In this document: piece after piece, positions 1 to 8,488 of the stretch
Layout: the number at the start of each line of letters is the position of its first letter
Position numbering within the stretch: position 1 is the stretch's first letter
Origin: Glacieibacterium sp038211965
Lineage (GTDB): Bacteria; Pseudomonadota; Alphaproteobacteria; Sphingomonadales; Sphingomonadaceae
DNA length: 29,101 nucleotides
Reading direction: 5' to 3'
NCBI GenBank assembly: GCA_038211965.1
Contig: JBBQVB010000021.1
Coordinates: 1 to 29,101 of the forward strand
Translations under genes and position numbers: made by a program
Notes under the pieces: generated by a model
Seen by the model: the letters and a program-made list of their open reading frames with translations, nothing else
Database searches by the model: none
What the model was told of the DNA's origin: nothing

Positions 1-2
1 CC

Positions 3-65
3 CCCGCCTCGGCGACATTGCTGTTGATCGACGCCACCCCGGTCATCCTGCCGTCGCTCGACTGA
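3..65 (+). CDS. possible C-terminal end of an unidentified gene
   Basis: The frame ending in TGA at 63-65 is open to the left edge and reads PASATLLLIDATPVILPSLD. It uses GC-rich third positions as the neighbouring genes do. Only about 20 codons are visible, so no family can be named. It would converge on the minus-strand ompA gene. It may equally be chance open frame; the stretch 66-230 shows no other gene. Confidence 0.25.
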   Translation, partial: PASATLLLIDATPVILPSLD

Positions 66-232
66 GCCGGCCATTCGCTCTGCCATCGGGACCAGGCCAG
101 CAGTTGCGATCCTGAGGATACGCGCACCGCGTCACTGACAACCGTTCGATGCCAGTGAAGCTGGGCGCTTGATCGCGCCCGCGTCCAGCCATTCTCGATA
201 TCTGCACCGGGCACCCGGTAGCACCCACGCAA

Positions 233-258
233 AAGGGCCGCCCTTTCGGGCGGCCCTT
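233..258 (-). terminator. rho-independent terminator of ompA
   Basis: A perfect 11-bp stem (AAGGGCCGCCC at 233-243 pairing with 248-258) closes on a four-base loop. On the minus strand the stem is followed by TTTT (231-234). It lies 25 bp past the ompA stop codon, the expected place for an intrinsic terminator. Confidence 0.85.
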
Positions 259-283
259 CGCAGTTCAGTCCTGAGCCTCGCGC

Positions 284-1459
284 TTACTGCGGGGTGCAGG
301 GATAGGCGGGAGCTGCGGCGGCACCACCGAAGGTGATCTCGACGCGGCGGTTCTGCGGTTCACGAACACCGTCGGCGGTGTCGACCAGCGGACGGCTCTC
401 GCCGAACGCCTCGGTGGTCATCACGCCATCGGGCACGCCCTTGGTCGCCATGTACGCCTTCACGGCATCGGCGCGACGCTGCGACAGGCCGACGTTGTAG
501 GCATCGCTGCCCGACTTGTCGGCGTGGCCGGCGAGCACGACGCTCGTCTGGCCGGTCGCGGCATACTGCTGCGCCGCACGGTCGAGGATCGCCTGTGCTT
601 CGGCGGTGACGATCGACTTGTCCCAATCGAAGAAGACGAGGAACGGTCCGGGCGTCACGGCAGCCGGCGGACACGCCGGAAGCGGCGGGGGCGGCGGGGG
701 CGGCGGCGGGGGAGGCGGCGGCGGCGGCGGGGGAGCCGCATCCTCGCCGAAGTTGTACGTCAGGCCGATCAGCAACGAGTGGCTGCGATAACGCGAGTCA
801 GCCTGCAGGCCGTTGATCGTGAAGGTACGGACGCTGTCCTCGGTGAAGAAGCGATACTTCAGCGACACATCGACATGCGGGGTCAGCGGCTTGCGAATAC
901 CGGCCAACGCCTGATAGGCGAAACCCGTGTCGCTATCGTCGAGGAACGCCGGACGGCCCTTCGAGAACCCGACACCAAACTGACGAACGCGGGCGACACC
1001 GACACCGCCGCCGATGAAGCCGGAGATGCCGCCGTCCTTGCCGCCGAAGTCGAACAGGCCATTGACCATGAACGACAGCACGCGGCTGTTACCAGCTGCG
1101 GGCGAATACTTGCCAGGGGCCGAGATCGCACCGATGCCGTTGGGCTGCACGAGCGTCACGCCGCCCTGCAGAACCTGCACCGACTTGACGCGCGCATCCT
1201 TGTAGCCGACCTCGAACTCGGTGCGGAACGCGCCGAAGTCGTAACCGATGTTGCCATCGACGTCGAAGCCATAGTCGTGGTTTAGCTGGATCGCCTGACG
1301 CGTCGTCTGCGTGCCCGCGGCGTTGCGGATGTCGAACTTGGTATCCTCGACAATCTGCGCGCCGCCATCGACGCCGATGTAGAAGGAACCGTCCTTCGCC
1401 ATCGCCGGCCCGGCGAGCGCTGTGGTGGCAAGTGCCATGGCCACGGCAATTTTCCGCAT
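284..1459 (-). CDS. OmpA-family outer-membrane protein
   Basis: 391 aa. It starts with a signal peptide (MRKIAVAMALATTALAGPAMA, cleaved near residue 21). An eight-stranded-type beta-barrel follows to about residue 240, ending in the aromatic strand LLIGLTYNF. A run of 17 prolines lies at residues 243-259. The C-terminal OmpA/MotB peptidoglycan-binding domain covers about 275-385, with the typical region GHADKSGSDAYNVGLSQRRA and the NRRVEI ending. It should tether the outer membrane to peptidoglycan. The ATG at 1459 is chosen because GGGG lies upstream and the signal peptide then begins MRK; an in-frame ATG at 1474 and an upstream start at 1501 are possible. It lies 147 bp downstream of the DUF2793 gene on the same strand and has its own strong terminator. 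The short barrel plus OmpA C-domain is common in sphingomonads. Confidence 0.93.
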   Translation of the reverse strand: MRKIAVAMALATTALAGPAMAKDGSFYIGVDGGAQIVEDTKFDIRNAAGTQTTRQAIQLNHDYGFDVDGNIGYDFGAFRTEFEVGYKDARVKSVQVLQGGVTLVQPNGIGAISAPGKYSPAAGNSRVLSFMVNGLFDFGGKDGGISGFIGGGVGVARVRQFGVGFSKGRPAFLDDSDTGFAYQALAGIRKPLTPHVDVSLKYRFFTEDSVRTFTINGLQADSRYRSHSLLIGLTYNFGEDAAPPPPPPPPPPPPPPPPPLPACPPAAVTPGPFLVFFDWDKSIVTAEAQAILDRAAQQYAATGQTSVVLAGHADKSGSDAYNVGLSQRRADAVKAYMATKGVPDGVMTTEAFGESRPLVDTADGVREPQNRRVEITFGGAAAAPAYPCTPQ

Positions 1460-1514
1460 GGTATTCCCCTTCATATGATGCGTGCTCCTCTCGAAGCGCA
1501 TCTAACGCTCTAAC

Positions 1515-1542
1515 TCACGGTCTATACCCGCGCAAGCCGTGA
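1515..1542. promoter_or_regulatory. inverted repeat upstream of ompA
   Basis: TCACGG (1515-1520) and CCGTGA (1537-1542) form a 6-bp dyad separated by 16 bp. It encloses TATAGA on the minus strand, a possible -10 element without a good -35. It could be an operator or chance. Confidence 0.25.
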
Positions 1543-1606
1543 ATAAGCCGGCGTGTTGCCCAGAAACAACAGGTCACTGCTAAGTAGAGTTGATAGGGAT
1601 CGAACA

Positions 1607-2104
1607 TCAACCAACGAGTCCATTGCCGCGCAGAACCGCCAGCAAATCCGAGAACTTGGCGCGCGTCTCGATATCGACGACGGTGCCGCCGGTGGGTGCG
1701 GCGACGGCGGCGGGCGCTGTCTGGAGGACGAGCCGCGACCCGATCCTGAGGCCCGCCACCGGCCAGCCGTCGCTCCGCCACCCCGTCGCGCCGAACACCG
1801 CAAAGCACGCGACGTCCTTGAGCCACGCGATGCAACCGTCGCGGGGGGTCGTATATCGCCAGCCTGCGGACCCGAAGGTGGCGACCTGTCCGCCGAGCCC
1901 TGCCCACGCCGCGCTCGCTCCCGGCGCGACGATCCAGGCCTGGCCCACCGCAGCTGCGACCGGCGGCGTCGTGCGGGTCGCGGTCTCGACGGCGAGATGG
2001 AGCAGCGCGTCGATGCCGCCGAGCGCCTCGTTGTGGGTGATCTCCTTTTGCGCTTGCCCGGCCTGGAGCAGCGGCAGCGCATAGCGGTCGGTGGTTTCGG
2101 CCAT
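1607..2104 (-). CDS. DUF2793 phage/GTA-associated protein
   Basis: 165 aa. It opens with MAETTDRYALPLLQAGQAQKEITHNEAL, the N-terminal signature of DUF2793, a family usually found beside tail and host-specificity genes of alphaproteobacterial phages and GTAs. The ATG at 2104 has GGA about 8 nt upstream. It lies 19 bp after the g15 stop on the same strand, so it is probably the last gene of the tail operon. The N-terminal 100 residues carry the family region (WIVAPGASAAWAGLGGQVATF). The C-terminal tail (TVVDIETRAKFSDLLAVLRGNGLVG) may be an assembly or trimer-forming end. Function is unknown; a distal tail or fibre role is an inference from position. Confidence 0.8.
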   Translation of the reverse strand: MAETTDRYALPLLQAGQAQKEITHNEALGGIDALLHLAVETATRTTPPVAAAVGQAWIVAPGASAAWAGLGGQVATFGSAGWRYTTPRDGCIAWLKDVACFAVFGATGWRSDGWPVAGLRIGSRLVLQTAPAAVAAPTGGTVVDIETRAKFSDLLAVLRGNGLVG

Positions 2105-2123
2105 CGCGGAATTCCTTTCAGGG

Positions 2124-4343
2124 TCAGGGCAGGACGAAGGTGGCGCGGGCCGCCGCACCGGGGCCGATCGCCTCGCCGAGCTGCGCGACGGTAAGGACCA
2201 CCGCAGTGCCAGCCGCGAGGCCGTCGTCGGTCCGTGCCGCAGCGGTGTAGCGCCACTGCGGTGCGGCGACGTCGAGGCTGCGGAGACTACGCCCGCCAGC
2301 GCTCAGTTCGATGCGATAGGCTTCGCGCGCCTCGCCGAGCGGCGCATCCGCGCCATCGAGCCATGCGAAGCCGCTGCGGCTGCGCCGCGTCCAGCTGAAC
2401 AGGCTGTCGCCGCCGTCGGTCTCGCGCCGGATGAACACCGGTGCCAGCGGACGCAGCGCAGCGCCGCCGACCACGGCCGTCACCGCGGTCGCCGCCAGAT
2501 CGCCGCTGCCCGTCGCACGGACCCGCACCGATCGCCCGACGGCATCGCTGCCGGGCGCGAGTTCGAGCAGGCGGCCCGCGTCGAGGAGGACGAAGCGGCT
2601 GCCCGCCAGATGCCCCGCGACCGCGCTGCCACGCCGCCCGCGCAACAGTGTCGACAGCCGGAAGCGACCGGCACCGAGCGCCTCGGCGACTGCGAACTGG
2701 ACGATCTCGTCGCCGATCAGCGCGACGTTCGCCCCCGCCAGCACGCTCACCTCGCTGCGGCTGTCGAGGCCCATGGCATCGTTCAACACCACCACCTCGA
2801 CGCCGTTGGCGCGGTCCCAGCGCGCGTCGTCGCCCGCCGCGAGCGCCGTCGCAGTCGCCCCCATGACGCTCGCCGCGCTGACCGTCCCGGCGTCGGTGTA
2901 GCTGTCGCCGCCGTCGAAGCTGACCGCGATGCCCGCACGTCGCCAGCCAGGCGAGGCCCCCGCCGCCGCAACGTGCAGGCGCGGCGTTTCGGCAAGCGTG
3001 TCACCCAGCGGCGGCAGGTCGAGCAAAATCAGCGTCGTCGCACCGGGAGCCGCATCGCCCGGATCGTGCGCGCGTCCGGCGTCGGCCACGCTGCGGCCGC
3101 TCGCCCGCGCCGGCAATCGTTCGACGGTCAGCTCGGCGACGAAGCCGGCGAAGGTCCAGCGCCGCACGGCCCAGCGCGACGTATCGTCCGGACGCCGCAG
3201 CGTCATCGCGGCGCGGATGCCGAGACCGCGCAGCGGCAGGTTGAGCGTCGCGCTCGTCCGGGCCGCAACCCGCCGCGCCAGCAGGGCATCCGCCAGCCCC
3301 TTCGCGGTGCCGGCCTCGAGCGCCATCGCGACATCGAGCTGCGACGTGCGCAGCGCCCCGGCTCGCCGCGCGGCACGCTGCAGTCCGGGTTGGAAGTCGC
3401 GCGCCGGGTCGGCGAAACCGATCGCCGCCGCATCGTCGAGTGCGTCCGCCGCGCCGCGTACCTCGCTCCGCGCCCGGTGCGGATCGGCCCCGACGGCGGT
3501 GCTGCCGAGATCGGCCGCCGCGACCGCGACGCTCGCCGTCGCCCCGATCTGCACGGTCAGGCCGGTGCCGTCGTCGGCGACGTGCAGGTCGAAAAGGTCG
3601 ACCAGCGGTGCAAGCTGAACACGGAGGCTTCCGGCGTGCGCCGCCGCGAAGCCGGTGACCGCGACCCCGCTGCCCACCGTTGTCGCGCCCGCGTCGGCGC
3701 ACAGGTCGGCGACGATGCCTGCCGGCTCGACCGTGTCGCCTGCGTCGGCGCGCACCTCGAAAGTCAGGTTGGGAATCCGGTTGCCGTAGTCGGCGAGCGG
3801 CAGATCCTCGAAAACGACGTAGGCGAGGCCGCGGTAGGCGGGACAGGCCCCGGCACCCTCCGCCGCCGCGATCAGCGGATCGACGGCCTGCTCCTCGCCG
3901 CCGTCGTGAATGCGCAGCGTCGCCGGCACCAGCCAGGCTCCATCCGCATCGCGCAGCAGCTTGCCGTCGGCCCAGATGCGGCCGACCCCCGCCCCGCCCC
4001 CGAGGATGCGCCGCGCCGATAGCGCCACCGCAAACGACGCCGAGTAGCTGTACGACGTCGTGCGCGGCCCCGAGCGTTTGCCGCCGCCCGAGACGCTCGT
4101 GTGTTCGGCGATGCCGCTCGTCCAGATCAGATTGCCCGCGACGCGCATCCGACCGTAAAGGCGCGGCAGCGGCTCGCCGTAGGCCGAGCTTTGCACCGCC
4201 AGATTGGACAGGCGCGCGCCCTCGCGGCGGCTGCCGCCACCGAATACCGCGCGATCGACCGCCCCGCCGAGGAAGGTCCCGACGATCCCACCGATGGGGC
4301 CGCCGACGGCACGGCCGAGCGTGCCGAGCACCAATGTCGCCAT
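2124..4343 (-). CDS. GTA baseplate/host-specificity protein (g15-like, short form)
   Basis: 739 aa. The N-terminus (LGTLGRAVGGPIGGIVGTFLGGAVDRAVFGG) is the glycine-rich hydrophobic segment typical of GTA g15 and related phage tail hub proteins. YGEPLPRLYGRMRVAGNLIW follows. The middle (about 165-450) resembles the phage-tail_3/baseplate region. The C-terminal half contains FDGGDSYTDAG and DEIVQFAVAEALGAGRFRLSTLLRGRRGS, typical of the receptor-binding end of the family. RcGTA g15 is about 1300 aa and carries an N-terminal TIM barrel; this protein is much shorter and shows no such block. AGG lies 8 nt before the ATG. It begins 2 nt after the g14 stop and is followed by the DUF2793 gene. Expected role: baseplate and cell attachment or penetration at the tail tip. 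Confidence 0.88.
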   Translation of the reverse strand: MATLVLGTLGRAVGGPIGGIVGTFLGGAVDRAVFGGGSRREGARLSNLAVQSSAYGEPLPRLYGRMRVAGNLIWTSGIAEHTSVSGGGKRSGPRTTSYSYSASFAVALSARRILGGGAGVGRIWADGKLLRDADGAWLVPATLRIHDGGEEQAVDPLIAAAEGAGACPAYRGLAYVVFEDLPLADYGNRIPNLTFEVRADAGDTVEPAGIVADLCADAGATTVGSGVAVTGFAAAHAGSLRVQLAPLVDLFDLHVADDGTGLTVQIGATASVAVAAADLGSTAVGADPHRARSEVRGAADALDDAAAIGFADPARDFQPGLQRAARRAGALRTSQLDVAMALEAGTAKGLADALLARRVAARTSATLNLPLRGLGIRAAMTLRRPDDTSRWAVRRWTFAGFVAELTVERLPARASGRSVADAGRAHDPGDAAPGATTLILLDLPPLGDTLAETPRLHVAAAGASPGWRRAGIAVSFDGGDSYTDAGTVSAASVMGATATALAAGDDARWDRANGVEVVVLNDAMGLDSRSEVSVLAGANVALIGDEIVQFAVAEALGAGRFRLSTLLRGRRGSAVAGHLAGSRFVLLDAGRLLELAPGSDAVGRSVRVRATGSGDLAATAVTAVVGGAALRPLAPVFIRRETDGGDSLFSWTRRSRSGFAWLDGADAPLGEAREAYRIELSAGGRSLRSLDVAAPQWRYTAAARTDDGLAAGTAVVLTVAQLGEAIGPGAAARATFVLP

Positions 4344-4345
4344 CG

Positions 4346-4756
4346 TCAGACCTCCGAAGCTTCAGGAAAGCACCATGCCCCGACGACGATCCAGGCCGGG
4401 TCGAGCGGACCCTCGACGACCCGGCCGAGACCGGCGTGGGCGTGGACGACGCCAGCCGGGGTCACGACCGCAAGGTGGCGGCGTCCGGGTGCGGGGGCGA
4501 TGACGAGCAGGTCGCCGGGTGCGGCGGTGTCGACGGCGCGGCAGCCCTGCCCCGCCAAGCCGTCGTCGAGCCGCCCCTCGTGGTCGCCGCCCAGCACATA
4601 GCGCGGCACCGCGAAGCGCACCCCTGCCGCCGCGCCCGCGATCAGCGCGACGCCGAGGCAGTCCAGGCCCGTACCGACCGACCGCCCCTGCGCGCGAAAG
4701 CGCGTATCCACGCACGCCCGCGCCGCCGCGACGATGGCGGGGGCGGCGGGATGCAC
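4346..4756 (-). CDS. NlpC/P60-type tail peptidase (GTA g14)
   Basis: 136 aa. This small cysteine peptidase of the NlpC/P60 superfamily should cut peptidoglycan cross-peptides during DNA delivery. The nucleophile is Cys33 in GTGLDCLGVA. The histidine is probably H94 (GRRHLAVV) or H105/H107 (VVHAHAG). GDLLVIAPAPGRRHLAVV is the usual strand pair of the fold. The start is GTG at 4756, 3 nt after the g13 stop, the only reasonable start in frame. Length and position between g13 and g15 match GTA clusters. Confidence 0.88.
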   Translation of the reverse strand: MHPAAPAIVAAARACVDTRFRAQGRSVGTGLDCLGVALIAGAAAGVRFAVPRYVLGGDHEGRLDDGLAGQGCRAVDTAAPGDLLVIAPAPGRRHLAVVTPAGVVHAHAGLGRVVEGPLDPAWIVVGAWCFPEASEV

Positions 4757-4759
4757 GAC

Positions 4760-5605
4760 CTATACCCCCGGAAAGCGCGTCAGCAGGTCGCCGCCGGGGA
4801 CGTGCGGCTCGCCACGGAAGTTCAGCGCGTTGGCGAAGCGGTCGCGGCAGGTGGCGAAGCGCTTGTCGCAGCCTTCGCGGAGTTCGACGCGCGTGCCCGC
4901 TTCGATTGTGAAAGGCAGCGGCTCGAAGGGCTCGAGCCAGTCGGTGCCCGCCGCCGCAATACGCGCGTTGATCCCGGCGTTCGGGCCGGCGAGCGTGCGC
5001 AGGCGGCCATGGACGAACCGCGCGAGGTCGCCCGCCGCCGTCACCGCCAGCGTCCCGTCGATCCTGTCTGCCGCCGTCGCCAGCACGGTGAGCGGCGCGA
5101 GATCGACGCGGCAGCGCGCATCGCCGAGTTCGGCGCGGCATTCGGGCGAGCAGACCTCGACTGCCGTCCGGTCGAACGCCGCCATCGGTCCGCGCATTTC
5201 CGCTGTGAAGCTGCCACCCGCGCCGGTCAGCGCCTGCGTCACCTCGCCGAGCGTGCCGCGCGCCAGCGGCAGGCTGCCGCGCGCGAGGTTCGCCCAATCG
5301 ACCATGAACACCCGGACCTGCGCGCCGTCGTAGCGGCCCGCACCGAGATCGCCGGCCGTGATCGCGTCCGCCGACAAGGCGCCCGCCACCTCCATGCTGT
5401 CGACCTCCAGCCCGTCGCCGGTACTGATCGCCGACGGCACCATCCCCGGCGCGCTGGCGTAGCTCAGCCCGTCGATGTCGAGCGCGCGGTCGTGCGTCGT
5501 GAAGCCCAGCGTCACGCCGTCGCCGCGCGCGACGCGCCAGCAGATCGCCAGCGTCGTCGCCTCGCCCGCGAGGCTCGCCCCGAAGCCGCTCATCAAGCCG
5601 CTCAT
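4760..5605 (-). CDS. GTA tail hub protein, DUF2163 (g13)
   Basis: 281 aa. The N-terminal DUF2163 part (LAICWRVARGDGVTLGFTTHDR...) is followed by the family's C-terminal region ending in NALNFRGEPHVPGGDLL. Cysteines 152, 156, 165, 246 and 253 lie in a CX3CX8C ... CX6C pattern. The related lambda gpL tail-tip family binds an iron-sulphur cluster, so metal or cluster binding is plausible here but inferred. The start at 5605 overlaps the g12 stop by 4 bp (ATGA). It probably forms the distal tail hub between g12 and the g15 baseplate. Confidence 0.9.
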   Translation of the reverse strand: MSGLMSGFGASLAGEATTLAICWRVARGDGVTLGFTTHDRALDIDGLSYASAPGMVPSAISTGDGLEVDSMEVAGALSADAITAGDLGAGRYDGAQVRVFMVDWANLARGSLPLARGTLGEVTQALTGAGGSFTAEMRGPMAAFDRTAVEVCSPECRAELGDARCRVDLAPLTVLATAADRIDGTLAVTAAGDLARFVHGRLRTLAGPNAGINARIAAAGTDWLEPFEPLPFTIEAGTRVELREGCDKRFATCRDRFANALNFRGEPHVPGGDLLTRFPGV

Positions 5606-7890
5606 GCCTCGCGCACCTCGACCAGCGGCACCGATGGCAGGTCGCCCGCACGCCAACTCGCCAACCCGACGTCGATACGGTCCTCGGCGAAGCGCACCGG
5701 CACGTCGAACGCGAACGACGCGCTGACCGCGCTCCCGGCGGGCGGCGCGGCGGCAAAGTCGATGCGGCCGAGTGCGCCGAGCGTCCAGCCCGTCGCGACC
5801 GCCCCGCCGACCCTGATCGTGACGCTCCCCGCCACCGGCCGCGTGATCCGCCGGATCTGCGCATCGTCGCCGCTGCCATAGGTCTTGACGAGGTCGAAGC
5901 GTGTGCCGACCCCGTCGCCGGTCCCCAGCAACTCGTTCGCCGCATCGTGGTCGAGCGGATCGACGAAGCGGAAGCCGTGCGCCTGGCCGCGCCGTGCGCG
6001 GAAAAACGCGATCAGCGTCGACAGGTCGGCCTCCGACCGCACCCCGACGCCGGCATCATAGTGCAGCCGCGCATCGCTCCAGCTGCTGTTGCGCTGTTCG
6101 TAGCCCGACCCTGTCGTCACGACCTGCGTCGAGAATTGCGGCCCGCCGGTCGCGCCGTAGCCGAGGTCGAGCGGAAAGCGCACGTCGTGAAAGGCCGGCA
6201 TCGTCGCATCTCCCTCGATTTCGAAAGCGGTGAAACCGTCGCGGGCGACCTGCGGCCACGCCCAGACGAAAGTCTCGGCAACACCCCGCGCCTGCGCCGC
6301 ACGCGCCGCATCGACGATGCGCGGCCAGTCGGCGGGGGTTGTGGCGAAGCCGCTCAAATAATGTTGCCGTGCGACCGGATAGCCGAGCGTGTCGGCGATA
6401 CCGCCCGTCCGCGCCTGCCCCGCGAAGTCACCGCCGGTGACCCATTCATAATCCTCGAGCTGGAGCACGTCGAACGCGGGCGATGCCCAGCCCGTGGGCA
6501 AGTTGGCGCGGTGCAACTCGGGCGCGTCGAGACGCAATACCTGCGGCGCATAGACGAGCAGCAGCGTCTCGGCCCCACCCGCGGCACCGCGCACCGCATC
6601 GCGCAGCGCGAGCGTCGCGGCGGCGAGCCCGCCGCCCAGCCAGTCGAGCCAGGCGCGCTGCCCTGCGGTCGTCGCGGCCCGCACGTCGCGGATCGGCGGC
6701 GCGACCAGCCCGGTCGCGGCAAGATACGCCGCCACCGTCGCAGCGTCGTAAGCGCAGAGCTTCTGATCCGCGCCGACCCACCACCACGGTTCGCCGATCT
6801 GGACGCGTACACGCTGGCCGGCCGCGACGCCCAGCGCGACGAACGCCAGCGCCATGTCGCGCAGCCACGCCATCGCCGTAGCGCTACACGGTGACAGTAA
6901 GGTCGACGGGGGCGCATAGCCCGTTGCCGCCGCGCCGCCGTCGGCATCGCGCTGCTTCCACGCGAGCGGACACAGCGCGTCGAACAGCTCGAACGACAGC
7001 GAGAGGATGATCTCGAACCCGCTCGCCCTGGCGCGGGCCAGGAAATCGGCATGCCACGCCGCCGCGGGCCCGCTCAGCCCGCCCGATGCGCGGTAGCCCG
7101 TCCCGTCCCACGCCAGCGCGGGCACGTGGCTCATCCCGACATAATGGTCGATCACGTCGCCATAGCCGAGCTGGACGAAGTTCCGCATCAGGCGCGCCGG
7201 GGTCAGATTATAGCAATCGTCGTAGCCGTTCGCGATCCGCAGCCCATGCGGCGGCACGAACGCATCGCCGATGGGCAGCGTCGAGGCCGGTCCGTCGCAG
7301 GCGATCTCGCTCAGCGTGACGCGCGCGCCCGCCCCCGCCGCCAGCGGCACGTCGGCCCCGGTAAAACCACGCGGCACCAGCGACACGAACATCCGGTCGA
7401 TGTCGCCCGCCCACACGCGCTGCGCCTCCGACGGCAGCAGGAAGCCGCCGTCGAGCACATCGAAATCGAGCGTGATAAGGCAGTCGCCGGGCGTCCCGAC
7501 GGCATAATTCCACATCCGCACGTACCAGGCGCGCGGCGTCCCGCCCGCGTCGCGCCCCTCGATCGTCAGCACCGGGCCGTTGACCGCATCGAGTCCCACC
7601 GTGCCGCCGTCGTCCTGCCAGCGGAAACGCAGCGTGCAGCCACGATAGTCGCGGTTGGTATCGTAGCCGAGCAGCGGGTGGTCGTGGCGGTCGGCGGATT
7701 CCCAGATCAGTCCCGCGAGATCGTTCGCCTTCAGGAACGCGCAATCGACCTGCAGCGAACGCGCGCCCGTCGTCGTTACGCTCGCCAGCATCGGGCGCGG
7801 GAAATCGACCGTCCAGAAGCGCGGATCGAAGCGCTTGATGAAATCCATCCGCTGCCGGTCGGCGGCGGTCGCGAGCCAGTGATTGAGCAT
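5602..7890 (-). CDS. GTA distal tail protein: DUF2460 with long N-terminal domain (g12)
   Basis: 762 aa. The C-terminal 200 residues (about 564-762) are DUF2460/TIGR02217: FPLDLGYGATGGPQFSTQVV, RNSSWSDARLHYDAGVGVRS, FFRARRGQAHGFRFVDPLDHDA and the final VPLVEVREA. In RcGTA, g12 consists of about this domain alone. Here about 560 residues precede it and look like a glycosidase-type TIM barrel: GFEIILSLSFELFDALCPLAWKQRD, RVRVQIGEPWWWVG, LLLVYAPQVLRLD, FDVLQLEDYEWVT and FVWAWPQVARDG suggest successive barrel strands, some ending in acidic residues. The ATG at 7890 has an excellent GGAGG 9 nt upstream. It follows g11 by 13 bp and overlaps g13 by 4 bp. Catalytic activity cannot be claimed; the barrel may bind glycans or be structural. 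Confidence 0.9.
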   Translation of the reverse strand: MLNHWLATAADRQRMDFIKRFDPRFWTVDFPRPMLASVTTTGARSLQVDCAFLKANDLAGLIWESADRHDHPLLGYDTNRDYRGCTLRFRWQDDGGTVGLDAVNGPVLTIEGRDAGGTPRAWYVRMWNYAVGTPGDCLITLDFDVLDGGFLLPSEAQRVWAGDIDRMFVSLVPRGFTGADVPLAAGAGARVTLSEIACDGPASTLPIGDAFVPPHGLRIANGYDDCYNLTPARLMRNFVQLGYGDVIDHYVGMSHVPALAWDGTGYRASGGLSGPAAAWHADFLARARASGFEIILSLSFELFDALCPLAWKQRDADGGAAATGYAPPSTLLSPCSATAMAWLRDMALAFVALGVAAGQRVRVQIGEPWWWVGADQKLCAYDAATVAAYLAATGLVAPPIRDVRAATTAGQRAWLDWLGGGLAAATLALRDAVRGAAGGAETLLLVYAPQVLRLDAPELHRANLPTGWASPAFDVLQLEDYEWVTGGDFAGQARTGGIADTLGYPVARQHYLSGFATTPADWPRIVDAARAAQARGVAETFVWAWPQVARDGFTAFEIEGDATMPAFHDVRFPLDLGYGATGGPQFSTQVVTTGSGYEQRNSSWSDARLHYDAGVGVRSEADLSTLIAFFRARRGQAHGFRFVDPLDHDAANELLGTGDGVGTRFDLVKTYGSGDDAQIRRITRPVAGSVTIRVGGAVATGWTLGALGRIDFAAAPPAGSAVSASFAFDVPVRFAEDRIDVGLASWRAGDLPSVPLVEVREA

Positions 7891-7903
7891 CAGCCCACCC
7901 TCC

Positions 7904-8488
7904 TCAATTCTGCGCCTTTTCGAGGGCGCGGCTGACCGCGCGCGCCACCTGTGCGCCGGTCCGCTGCATCGTCGCGGGCGACGCTTCGCGCGGGGCGGCG
8001 ACGTTGACCGTGACGCTGACGGCCCCGCGCCCCTGCCCCAGCGGCTGGATGCGTCCGGCGGCGGTCGGCACGAACACCTCGGGTCCGCGCTCGCCGACGA
8101 GGTAGGCATTGCCCCCCGTCACCGGGCCGCCCGTCGCGCGCCCCGGCGCACCGCCGAACAGCGATGCCGCCGCGCTCGCCAGTGTGCCGAGCAAGCCGCC
8201 GCCGGTGTCGCCGCCGCCGGTCAGCGCGCGCAGATCGCTGCGCACCGCCGCGCTGGCGATGTCCGCCAGCGCCGCCAGCGCGACGCGCTTCAGATCGTCG
8301 AAACCGAACTTGCCGCCGACCACCGCCCGCGCCAGCGACCGCTCGAGGTTCCGCCCCGCCGCATCGACCCCGCTCGCCAGCGGCCCGTCGAGCTGCGCGC
8401 GGATATCGGCGACGCCCGACGCGAAGCCCGACGTGTCGGCGCGAACCTTGACGACGAGGGTGTCGAGTTCATCGTTCGGGCTTGGCAT
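7904..8488 (-). CDS. short tape-measure protein (GTA g11)
   Basis: 194 aa. It opens with LVVKVRADTSGFASGVADIRAQLDG, the start of phage tape-measure proteins, and ends with the family's GNAYLVGERGPEVFVPTAAGRI block. Tape-measure length sets tail length; fewer than 200 residues predicts a very short tail tube, as in RcGTA. The ATG at 8488 has GGAG upstream and lies inside the end of g10.1 (20-bp overlap). Confidence 0.88.
   Translation of the reverse strand: MPSPNDELDTLVVKVRADTSGFASGVADIRAQLDGPLASGVDAAGRNLERSLARAVVGGKFGFDDLKRVALAALADIASAAVRSDLRALTGGGDTGGGLLGTLASAAASLFGGAPGRATGGPVTGGNAYLVGERGPEVFVPTAAGRIQPLGQGRGAVSVTVNVAAPREASPATMQRTGAQVARAVSRALEKAQN

Noticed and set aside
2091..5881. Very long plus-strand open frames (643 and 733 codons) opposite g12-g15
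   Set aside because: They are antisense to genes with clear families, are extremely Arg/Ala/Pro-rich with no recognisable domain, and lack ribosome binding sites; high third-position GC keeps such frames open.
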